Shown here in pieces: positions 36,001 to 47,600 of a stretch of DNA of 64,000 nucleotides. Source of the DNA: Xestospongia bergquistia (taxonomy: Eukaryota; Porifera; Demospongiae; Haplosclerida; Petrosiidae); the NCBI GenBank assembly GCA_963965975.1, contig OZ014411.1:7425001-7489000 (forward strand), written 5' to 3'. A program made the translations under genes and the position numbers. The number at the start of each line of letters is the position of its first letter. Position 1 is the first letter of the stretch. The notes below the pieces were generated by a model. The model was not told where the DNA came from and did not search any database. It worked only from the letters and a program-made list of their open reading frames with translations.

Positions 36001-39000
36001 TATTTTAGTACCAATCACATTTAGTATTGTCATTAGTATATCATAGTTGCATGAGTTATTTTATATCTTATAGTATGTAGAAGTGGCACAGTTAATCAAG
36101 CTGGTTATACTTACTATCCTCAAGGACCAGTTAGTATATGTCAAGATGGACTGCCAAGGTAACATTTACTTAACAAAGCAACAGTATATATCTAACTAAA
36201 AGATTGATATCACAATCAATAATTAAGCCCATACTGATACATCATTAATACACTATAAATTTGTATTTACTTAACAGGTTTATACAGCAACAAGGTTTTA
36301 ATTTTTCATTAATAAGTGAAGCTGTAGTTTGTCAACAAATAGTTGATCAGATTACAACAATAGGAGAAGGTAAGCAATATAGTATTGGTAATAAGAGTAT
36401 TTATCAATAATATGATGCTTATAACATACAGTATGATTTATCATCAGTATTGTGATCTTCTAATTGCAGATAAGACAAGGGTAGGACTTCGTAAACAATC
36501 TTCCTATTTAGTGGATCGTAGTGGTATAGATTGTATTGGAATTGAAAGGAGAGTACAGAATTGTTCATATGCAATATTACAATCTCATACCCTTCAAAAT
36601 TCAACATACTCACTTGCTTTTGTTAATTGCAGAGGTCAGTTACATTGTAATGACTTTATGCATGCATCACCACTACTAATTGTATGACCACTTATAACCT
36701 ACTTGACTCCAATCCAATGTTATACAAAACAGTAAATATAATAGTTATAATTTCTAAAGTTCAAGATACTATGTATATAGTTAAATTAAGACAAGGCTCA
36801 TGGATCTTGGTCTTCATTATGCTAAAGTAATTGTATGCACATTTAGTGAGAGATTCATTCTTTTGCTGGAAAATGAGGCTTTATCTATAAGATAATGTTA
36901 AGACAAACAAAACCTTAGAGTCTGAGGAGTAAAGAGAAAGAAAAATATCATTTTATGTTAGCAAAGAGTCTTAGAATCTTGAATATTCCATCTAGTTAGA
37001 GGACTGAACCTGTTATTCAAGTTTTAGTTATTTCAAATCCTAGAGGTACAGCTGCAGAAATCTTCATCATCATCTTGTAAGGTTATAGATGCACACATCG
37101 TTTTCTGAATAAGCACTATCTTTCACATTACTCTTGCTATAATAGCCAATACTAAATATAGCCACCTACATTCAAAGTAAATTGGCCAGAGAGGCAGAAG
37201 TTGACCTGTTAACATGGTAGCACCAAAACTGGCAAGAGTAAAGCCTGTTTTTTTTGATTTGCCCTGGGCTCCTAGACTACAACTTATCTGGCAGCTGTTA
37301 AGGACTACTTGTCCAAATGTGAACTGTCACTTTTTGATTGCTATTTAAGTCTTGCTTTCTAATTTACAGTATGTCTACCTAAAAATATTTGTCTGGAGCT
37401 GGTCGTAGTGGAGACCTAAGTTTTATATTACTTCCTTGCATCCTATTAAGCCTCTTGACAGCCTTGGGAAGCACCAATTATGTTAAACATTTGGTCATTT
37501 CAGGATAGAGTTCCAATTGTATAGACTTTTCAGAATACATAAATAGAGCTAAAATATTCCAAGATTTTTAAAAAGAGGAGCCATTTAAACCAATAGAATT
37601 TTATTTCAAATTTAGCAATCATGCCAACAAGCTCATGTATGAACAGTTAAGATATTTTGTCCTTCTGAACAGATTTCCAAAGTAAATAAGGTCTAAATAT
37701 ATTATATATTTGTCATCTATTTTTACGTTTAATGTGCATATCTACAACTTATCCATAGATTTTATAGAAGCCAATGCTTCAAGCTGTATTAATGGTGCAA
37801 TAAGACTAAATCCACTTAATAAGTCAATACTAGCACCTGCTCAAGGATTAATAGAAATCTGTATTGCTGGAAGATGGAATAGAACATGTTCATCTGATCT
37901 TCAGAATAGTGATGCTAGATCTTTATGTACCATAATGCGAATACCATCAGAATGTAAGTTTAAAATTATGTACCAATTCAACCAAAGTCTCTTCACATTA
38001 TCTTTGACTGTGTTTTATGGAATAATTTCACTTTATTTATCAAATTAATTCAATAGTACTTCCTATGAATCTACTGAGAAAGTGCAATTAAAAGTTACAA
38101 GGTTATTGCTATATTACCTATATGAGCCAAGTATTAGAAAAAAGAAAATGGAACTTTCTCATAATATAAACTTATGTATAATTGAACATTATATTCTTTT
38201 CTGATATATATTTATTATTACTAACCAATAAATATACACATCAATAATTTCCATTATTCCTTTTTAGTAGGTGTAGGTACAGGTCTAGTGGCCATGATGA
38301 CCAGTTCAGGTATTACAACACTTCACTGTAATACCACTGCTACATCATTAAGAGATTGTACAATACAACAAGGAACTTGTTCTGAATCTGTTGTGGCTGC
38401 AATTGCTTGTGGTAGCTCTGTTATTACTGGTGAGCTATAGTATACTTATGTGACAAGTAATATAGTAATTTTGTGATGAAGGAATTAACATAATTTAAGA
38501 CTTAAAACATTTATTAAAATTAATATCCTTTAAATTACATCATATGAAACAAACTGAATTAATATAATTATTATTCATTATTGATTATTATTACAGAAGC
38601 AATCATTTCATTTGTAGTATTTCCAGTTCTTGATGTCACACCAAGTGTTACCCCTACAGCTACTCCAAGTCAAAATGATAACAATTCGTCACCTGTTATA
38701 TATATAGGGATTGGTGTATCACTGTGTGTGGTAGTAGTATCTTTTATACTGATATTGTTACTAATACTGATAATAAGAATACGAAAGAAAGCTGTTAGAA
38801 AAAAATATCATGGAAAATATGAAGAGACTTCATCAAGAGAACAGTATGTAATCTAAATAAATGGAATACTGTTTATATTTGTTTAAAGTACTCATGATGA
38901 TCCTAATACTTTATTAAATCATGTTACAATACATGTGCAGACTTTACAAGTATTGACCTCCATTTTGAATACTTACTCTCTGTCATATCACTATAATTAT

Positions 39001-41671
39001 TAAAGTATTTATATGATGATTTCTATAGTGAAGAAAACAGTTCTTCGAACAATCGATATGTTAGCAATATAGTACTTTCTTCTACAAGTCTCTCATGTAA
39101 GTAATACATATAAATTAGATCCACATAGATGTATTAATTGATGAATTCTGATAGCTAAAATTCAAATGCTATTACTTATGTGATTTTGCAGGAACATTAC
39201 TTTTTTGTTTTAAAATTGCTATAATACTATTTTAAATTGATATCATTTCATAGGGAATACTACTGTAAAAGTGAATTTAGAGTCACCAGGACTAATTATT
39301 TCTTACAGTCATCTCAGACTTTTAGACTGTGTGGGTCAAGGTATGTACTATACACACTTGACAATCATTTCATATCACATTGTCTTACAGGAGAATTTGG
39401 CATTGTATATAAAGCTGATTTATTTAATGAACAGGGAATACCTACTGATGTAGCTGTCAAGACACTTAAAGGTCAGTGAGTGAGTAGCAACAAACAAAAC
39501 AAAAGTGCAGTCATGACACTATGATGACAAATGTATGATTAGAAACAACATTTGAAGCATGCAATTTATTTTGTTTGTATGACAATTTTGTTATTAAATC
39601 TATAATCAAATATATGCACACAATGACAATATCTTATTTCTACTTATAGGTGCTTATTCTCAGGATGATGTCAATGATTTATTAGCTGAGAGTATTAAAA
39701 TGAAACAACTAAACCACTCTAATGTAATGACACTTGAAGGAGTCTGTCTTGATGCTGGTCCTGCACCTTTTATTGTACTTCCATATATGGCAGGTATGTG
39801 TGAAATATAATAATAGTCAATATGTATTTAGTTCAAGAAAAAATTAATGGCTATATATTTAGCACTTACCAAGCCTATAGAATATAGCCAGAGTTACTCC
39901 AAACTCTCATATATAAATATACTTTCATTTTTTTACTGTATTACATGGCTTTGATTATTACTAACACATGTAACAAGACCTCAAATGTTAGAATTTCATA
40001 CATTTCATATTTCTTATAAATAACTTAAAATATTTTCAGGCAGAATACCTTTTATAGAATGAAGTAAAAATGTCACTACTGTCTGTGTAGTTACAATGCA
40101 GTAACTTAAACATAAATTCTAAGTTAAATCCATTCCTAAAATATGAATGCAGTCTACATAATTTAAATCACTCACTTTTGATACTCTATGCACATCATTC
40201 CAACAGTAGATTAAAAATTTATTCAACTAAAAGTTTTAACAATCATCACATTTAATGATTAAGCCAAAAGAAAAAAAAGATTATTTGTTTATTTTTTAGG
40301 AGGTGACTTGTTAAGTTATTTAAAGAGAAACCGAAATACCCTAGTAATACTTTCTGATGAAGAAGAAAATGTAAAATATTCTGATAAGATGAACACATTG
40401 TGACTTTTATTCTTCCAATAATTTAGAAAGAGAAAATTGAAATTCGACTACTGTCAACGTGTCTACAAATAGCTAAAGGTATGGAATATATAGCTGAACA
40501 GAACATTATACACAGAGATTTAGCAGCAAGAAATTGTATGTAAGTTCATTCTTGCAATCAATGATCCTGATCTGATATATTATTCAGGCTTGTTGTAATT
40601 CTAATTCTAATTAATTAGTAATCATAAGTAATTTTCAAATAATTGTAATTCTATTTGAAATTCCAACAGACTAGTGAAGTTATTGTTTTGTAATTAGAAA
40701 AGTGCAAACTAGACATGACTTTTAGATAAAAGAGAATTGGCAATATCTTGAAGCTAAAAAGGGATCATCTCTTACCTAAGAACTTCGAAGATTATTTCTT
40801 TTTAAAAATTAACCCATGTAAATTTTATGGACAAAATTAAATTGGTAGATTTTAAACTTTAATTTTAATTTTAATGTACCTATGGAGGATTACCATTCAT
40901 TATTTAGTAGTCGATACTTTTAAATGTAATTGCTCTTGATATAGGATTGATCATCAAGGTATTATTAAGGTTTCAGACTTTGGACTTTCTAAAAGTTTGT
41001 ATGAAAAGATATACTTCAGACAGGATAAAAGTGATGGAATTAAACTACCTATCAAATGGATGGCAATTGAGAGTATTGATGATGGAATATTCTCAGAAAA
41101 GACTGATGTGGTAAATTAGTTTTTAAAATGTGACAATTACATAATAAACATAATTTCTGGTATATTATTTAGTGGTCTTATGGAGTGACATGTTGGGAAA
41201 TATTTAGTGGTGGGAAAATGCCATATGGAGGGCTTACTCCAATGAGTTTGCTTAAAATGTTACAGGAAGGTTATCGTATGGATAAACCAAACAATGCAGC
41301 ATGTTCACAAAAAACGTAAGCTAACAAAATTAGCATTAATTTATAACTATAATAGTAATTCTACTAACTGTACAATGCTTTATGATATGATTCTCCATCC
41401 TCTTTCTAAATATAGGTATGAATCAGTAATGTTACAATGTTGGAATAGTTCACCAGATGAGAGACTAGCTTTCCCAGAGTTGGTTATTACTATTGAGAAC
41501 ATGTTAACATCAATGGCTAACTATATTGACTTCAATCAGTTCACATTAGAATTAGAAGAACGGAAAGGTTAAGTCATATTTATATATAATTTGTTTGTTA
41601 TTGCAGCATTTTATTTATTTCACATTATAGAAAAAGTGAGCACCATTGATGAGGAATCATCTGAGATGTGA
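33033..41671 (+). CDS. RTK-E: SRCR-NIDO-SMB-SRCR-SRCR receptor tyrosine kinase, 1102 aa
   Basis: Exons: 33033-33096, 33174-33344, 33775-33933, 34495-34628, 34915-35214, 35455-35695, 35755-35982, 36074-36158, 36278-36369, 36470-36634, 37759-37953, 38268-38429, 38597-38843, 39029-39096, 39254-39340, 39391-39471, 39650-39793, 40300-40370, 40427-40539, 40945-41110, 41173-41315, 41416-41567, 41631-41671. Total 3309 nt, one frame, all 23 exons; the best-preserved member. Signal peptide 1-22; SRCR1 to 131; NIDO-like to 356; SMB-like to 432; SRCR2 to 546; SRCR3 to 665; Thr/Pro stalk; membrane helix about 699-725; kinase about 785-1080; tail [13 protein letters not shown]. Exon 15 is 18 bases shorter than in the other copies, so the segment before the glycine loop is six residues shorter. 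The juxtamembrane motif is NRYVSN rather than YVNN, so the pYxN consensus is lost. Confidence 0.9.
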
Positions 41672-43358
41672 AAAGAAAAAAATTCAAATAATATTATTTT
41701 CATTGATCATTATTCTTTTGTATTTTATTATATTGTTGATTGTTTTTTTATTGGAATATCTTTTTGACACTCATACAATCAGCAAAATTCATACTATATT
41801 AAATATCATAATTGGAACTAGAGGAAGTAAGATCAAACAAACTTCTAAAGGCAAATTTAGAATGGATAAAATGAATAACCATTTATTGGAATATTCTAAG
41901 TTTTCTATGGGTCATCCTGGAAGTCAATTTGTTTTCCCTCAGACTGACAACTCACAACTCAATTCCATGATTCCTTCATTTGGTATCCAGATACTTTAAC
42001 AGTAGGAGCTGATATTCATTGTCAAGGCTGGTCAGTGTAAGAAATCTTCAAGCATTTGCAAAGCCTCTCTATATATTAGTCAAGTTATAAAAACCTGGTT
42101 TTGTGAGAAATGGATCATTTGAAACTGACATTAGGTTATGATCCCAATTCTGAATTAAATATATATAAAATTTGATGGTATTACTAATTTCTTAGCTTGT
42201 TCATACTTTAATAGATACAAGTTACATATACCACTACCCATAGATATCATTTTCACAGGCAAGTCTTTGCTTCATTATTATCCCCATGGTGTGATCATGG
42301 CCAACACTTTGTTATTTCAAGATCATTCAAAGTCAAAACAGAACACTGTTTGCAAAAAGTAATTTGTACAATTCTGTTGTCTATTTTATTTTAAGCAGTT
42401 AGTGAGTTTTCATACAGTAGCAGCATTGCATGCACAATTGTAAACAAACTATCGGAACTACAGAAACTGTTGTGAGGGTTCCACACTTCAATGCTTTTCA
42501 TTGACTGGGGTTCCCCTGGACAGAATCCTTAGTAACAGTAATACTTCCTCATCATCAACTTTAATCTAGTTAGAGCTATTCCATAATGTTCCATTTTTGT
42601 TTCTGCACATTTCTTCTGGAATATTCTAAGTCCTTTATTATGTTCTGATTTCTGTAATGGTATTGTTGTGTTTTGGTCACTATTTTTTATTTCAAATCAT
42701 ATCTTAACTGTAGAAATATTTACTATTTATATTTTTTCTAGTATATCAATAATGTCTATAAATGTCTTTTTTCTGTTTCACACAACTTTCTTTACATTGA
42801 TGATGTCATTCTGTCAATTTTTTATGACATGTCCTCTGTTCACCATGACATTAAGCCAATGGAAATTTTTCCATATGCATTATCTAACAGTAAATCCTCT
42901 AAGTCTTTAAGGTTATGTTTTTTATTCAATCACAAACTAGAGTTCATAAATTCTTGATTAATATTATATTTCTTATAGAGTCAACTCTCATTCAGTGCAA
43001 CATCTTTTGTTTATCCAAGTTTGGAGTTTCAATTTTAATCTAATTTTCCTTGTCTAAACATTATCTCAAAAACTGGACAGTAACAATATAATGTGATATT
43101 ATTGATATGATGTCATTCTGTCTTGCTTATGGATCGGATGTAATATGTGTTATCAATGATTCCAAATTGCTATAATTAAGTTTCAGCATACTTAGTTAGG
43201 ATTCATTGTCAGTCACTTTCATCATTAATGACATCACAGAGGTAATACCTGACAACAATATGATCTGATAAGTATTATAATTGCAAACAGATTTCGTGCA
43301 GGTTATCACTCAATTGTCAACAGAAGCTACTTCAATAAAAAGATTACCGAGGTTAAGA
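41672..43358. other. RTK-E to RTK-F intergenic region
   Basis: AT-rich. The part from about 42520 to 43340 aligns with the RTK-G 3' flank (62745-63480). Open frames near 41646-41999 and 42668-42910 have AT-driven composition and no recognisable domain. No gene supported. Confidence 0.55.
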
Positions 43359-43485
43359 ACAGGATGGAAGTTAAAAAATACAGGATCTCAGGTTTTGATT
43401 TACATGCTAATAAAAGTGTTTATGGTTAATTCATAACAAAGTAAGGTTTAAGAACAGGATGAAAACTTACAAAAGTACAGGATGT
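43359..43485 (+). promoter_or_regulatory. Two ETS-like site pairs upstream of the dead 5' end before RTK-F
   Basis: ACAGGATG (43359-43366) with ACAGGATC (about 43380), then ACAGGATG (43454-43461) with ACAGGATGT (43477-43485). These belonged to the promoter of the now broken first exon at 43773. They lie about 800 bases upstream of the ATG that RTK-F now uses. Confidence 0.4.
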
Positions 43486-43772
43486 AGGGGATTAATTAAC
43501 ACCTCAATATAAGTGTTTGTATGGTCGATCGTATGACACAGGAACTAAGTAAACACAATTATAGTTCAGTTTAGGGGTCTAGGGATATAGTATTAATTTC
43601 GCATTGAAGTATGCACTTTCTGTGACTGGAGAATAGCTAAAAGTGTCAAATTTCTTAGGCTACTTTTATTGTCCATTGACTAGATAAAATCATTTATAAT
43701 TATATATATATAGCTATTTTAATAAGTTAGGCATATCATTGAAGAATTTGAGTGTTTTCTAGCATTTTCGAT

Positions 43773-44106
43773 ATGAAGACATTTCTGTGGACTTTTATTA
43801 TCTCAATATTTTTATCACAACCTATAAAGAGTGAAGATAATTACCAGTATAGGCTATTATGTCATTTCAGTGTTGTTTTAGATAATATAAGTTATTCATG
43901 AACCAAAGAAATTGCAGTTTTATGACATACTAGGTTCAGTAATTAACTGAATTGCTCTCGTTTCTTGTTCATCCTTATAGCTCAATGTACTGATGGTACA
44001 TTAGAATATTATTAATCAAGTTAATACTGATGTCAAAGACAATGGACAACTCTATATTTGTTCAAATGACACATGGCTTCCTCTCTGTTCAACTAACTTT
44101 GATATT
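43773..44106 (+). pseudogene. Dead original 5' end of RTK-F (exon 1 and part of exon 2)
   Basis: Exon 1 (43773-43836) encodes a normal family signal peptide (MKTFLWTFIISIFLSQ), but its donor has changed from GGTAATT to GATAATT. Exon 2 begins at 43981 behind a good CTTATAG acceptor, carries one extra A (TTAGAATATT) that shifts the frame, and breaks off at about 44106 after NGQLYICSNDTWLPLCSTNF. The sequence then jumps into a second, intact 5' end copied from RTK-E. Confidence 0.85.
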
Positions 44107-44600
44107 GATGCCTGATTTGTTACTTAACCGGAAATACATCGAACTTAGCGTTAAGGGCTAGCCCCTAATATATAGTTATTAATTTCTGCCATACGAATAG
44201 CCACTACTAGCTAAAAGTGGAAAATTTAGTTATTAAACAGATGATAGGAGTCATTTAAGTGCTTTCTATAGCATATATTTTGATATGAAGACATTTCTGT
44301 GGAATTCTCTTATCTCAATACTTTTATCACAACTTATAAAGAGTGAAGGTAATTACGAGTTACGTCATTGTATCATTTCAGTAATTATCCGATTTATAGT
44401 TCTCATTTCTTGTTCATCCTTGTAGCTCAATGTACTGATGGTACATTAGATATTATTAATCAAGTTAATACTAATGTCAAAGACAATGGACAACTCTTTA
44501 TTTGTTCAAATGACACATGGTTTCCTCTCTGTTCAACTAACTTTGATATTGGTGAAGCACAACCAGCATGTCGTCAACTTGGATTTGTAGATGGAAGTAA
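44107..44600 (+). repeat. Segmental copy of the RTK-E 5' end (promoter-proximal region to exon 2)
   Basis: 44107-44600 matches 32865-33348 almost base for base, including the 5' flank and the whole of intron 1 (one base differs in the first part). One insertion of about 8 bases occurs near 44221. The junction has GATG in both partners (44107-44110; 32865-32868). It starts just after the second ETS-like site of RTK-E. Non-coding identity this high is far above that of other introns in the array, so the copy is recent. Confidence 0.88.
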
Positions 44601-47600
44601 GTTGTGATATTACTGGTTATGTAAATATTATAGTTATAGAGTCTCTATTTAGACATAGGCATAATCTCAGTATTAATTTGTTAAAGGTATATGATCAATG
44701 CTCACTATATTTAACCTCGCTGTGCATGGGCGCATAGCGAGGGTTACTGTAGTCTGTCAGTGTGTCTGTGTGTCTGTGTGTCTGTTACCCGGGCAAATGG
44801 CTTTGAACTGCTTTAACTCGGCAAATATGGCACTGCTAGCCACCAAACTATAGTGGATGGTAGCAAAACTTCTGCACTTTTAAGAATACTACCAAAAGGA
44901 GTGTAAAACGAACAAAAAGCTTTAAAAGTCTGAAAAACCTTTGAAAAAAAGCACAGCTTTCAGTGAAGACTCGAGAATTCAACAAAATCACCTGCATATA
45001 AATTATGACATTTTCCAACTTTTTAAAGTGAGAATTTTGCAAAAATACTTCTTTAGAAAGTTATGACAGTTTTACTAACTTTTGACAGTTATCTTTGTCA
45101 ATACATTGAGTGTGAACTAAAAGTACTAGCACCATAGCTGTCATTGGGAAATGACTAACTTTTACTAAGAAATTGGAAAGTATTGAACCTTTTGTCAATT
45201 AGATTGCAAAATACTCAGTAGATGCACTAAAAGGCAAAGCTTTTTTCCCTTTGATTGAAGAGAAATGCTGAATCATCAATAATCATCTTGCACATCACGT
45301 GAGATTACGTCACTTGAGGTGGCTAAAGATACCCTCTGGATAAGACCACAGCGAGGATAAGCACTTTAGTGCATTTCAGTAAAAATATTAGAGCCTCATT
45401 ATATATCCAAATAACTTTTCTGGTATTAAGTAATAAATCAGGTTATACATTTTTATAATCCTGTTTCAAAAATGGTAAAACTGTCTAAATGGAACTAATG
45501 TGAGCACATGTTAAATTTAATAACATATATGTCATTCAGGATGCATCCTATTAATTATTGCAGTTTTGTTAAAACAAAATATCCAACAGCCAATTGCCTA
45601 AATCACCTTCAGTAGATTAGAAACAATAATTTAATTTTTTACAACTAATAAATCATTCTTAAAATTATTACTTTCCCTTCAGTCAGTATTTTAGTGCCTT
45701 TTGAGTCCATATTTATGTCACTAGTAGCGCCTTAATGTACTATTTGTATATAATCTACTCTTCCTACTCAAGCAGCAAGTTTTTTTTTCTTTACAGAGTT
45801 ACTATCAGCCACTAACCAACAAGCTAATACAACTTTCATTAATATTATTTTCTTTTGTAATGGCTATGAAGATCATCTCACTAATGGTGGATGTACTAAT
45901 GTAACTAATTCCACATGTCCATCACAACAAGGAGTACAACTGTACTGTTATAACAGTAAGAATGATGAGCACTGATATAATATTATGACTCAATTTGTTG
46001 ATATTAATATGCTAAATAAATTTGATTGAAAAGTATCTTTGGTGATGTTTTGCAACACATTCTCTTTTTAATAATAATATAAGTTAACAGCACTACATAA
46101 AATTTTATTAGCAATCTATGTCCTTTATTTGTAACCTAAATGTTTGTCACCTTAATGTTTTCTATTTAGATTTATAAGTCATGGATGTGATTGTCATTTT
46201 AAATAGTTTGTTATTCTTTTGCATAAATATACCAAAAATGTCAAGTTATTTGTGCATATAATAATAAATTATTAGCAGTCTTTTATTACTACTACAACTT
46301 GATAAAATGTCCTATTTCAGTTATAGCCACTACAGTTAACTCAATTCTCTTTATAGGTTTTCTCTCATTTCTATCAAATGATTTTCCTGGGCCAAAAACA
46401 TCAGTTGAAATTGGTATTGGTGCTAGAAATGCTTCTTTCAATCTTACTGTGAACATACCACTTGGGACTGGTACAGCGATGATTGGACATGTAAGTCAAC
46501 ATAAAAGACTTATTAATTTACTTCTAGTATATCATTTAAAAGAAAAGGACTCATTATAATTTATCACACTTACTATACAATGCAAGACAATTAGCCATTT
46601 AATTATAGATACACTCAGTACTGTAACACACAGAATGATATTACAATATATGATCTGTAAAAACAATATGAACATGCATGACATTACCCTATTTATTAGT
46701 GCATACTTACTTTATTGCCTAAAAGGTGATGTGAGATTAGAATTTAAAACATTTTATTTCTATTTCAGTTCTATGATAATGGAATGATTTCCTTTGGTTC
46801 TAATATTATTGAGGATTTATCATCTGTCAGATTGGATGCTAACATGAACTATGACATTGTGTTACCATTCTTGAGTAAGTCAAGCATTAACAGACGACTA
46901 AATGGAGAGTTCAAAGGAGAACTACACTTGAGAGCTAATCAAAACTTACAGTCACCTCTGTTTACAGTAGTTGACAGATATATTCAAACAAATGGTGGTA
47001 ATAATGGAGTTAACTTTACTGGTGAAGTACTGTTCTTTGTGGAATGGAAACAAAAATATAATAATGCGGTTTGTACATGATTATATGTAAAGGTTTGGTC
47101 TTCATTAATTGTTATTAGAGTATGATACCAAATATGTGAAATAAATATACAGTGTACTGGCATTAATAGAACAATCTTTTAGTTCTATTTAGTGTATGTA
47201 ATAATATTTTTCTTTTGCTTTTAGGATATGGTATTTCAAGCTATTATTATCAGTGACTACACGAAGACATTCACAATCTTTATATATAAGTGTGGTCCTA
47301 CACTAAGACCAATTAATGCTATCATTGGATATAGTATTGCTAACTTTAGTTCTGAGACTTTTCGGTATTCAGAGACACCATTCACTCAAAAAATGGCCTG
47401 TATTAATACTCAAGTTAATGTGGAATATTATAATTTGATCTACAGCCTGACTGAAAAAGTGCCAGGTACCCCCTACTTATATATTCAGTATATGTTCATT
47501 TGAATGACTCTGTAGTAGACACTAAAAAGAAGAAGAAAACCACTATGAAAATAGTAAAGAGACAAACAGGACCATGTGCTAGTGCTAACCTAACATTATC

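Noticed and set aside
41646-41999. 117-codon open frame after RTK-E
   Set aside because: It begins inside the RTK-E final exon in another frame, has AT-driven composition (runs of I, L, F, Y, N), and is not kept open in the paralogous flanks.
42668-42910. 80-codon open frame in the RTK-E/F spacer
   Set aside because: Phe/Ile-rich from T-rich DNA; the aligned spacers after RTK-D and RTK-G do not preserve the frame.
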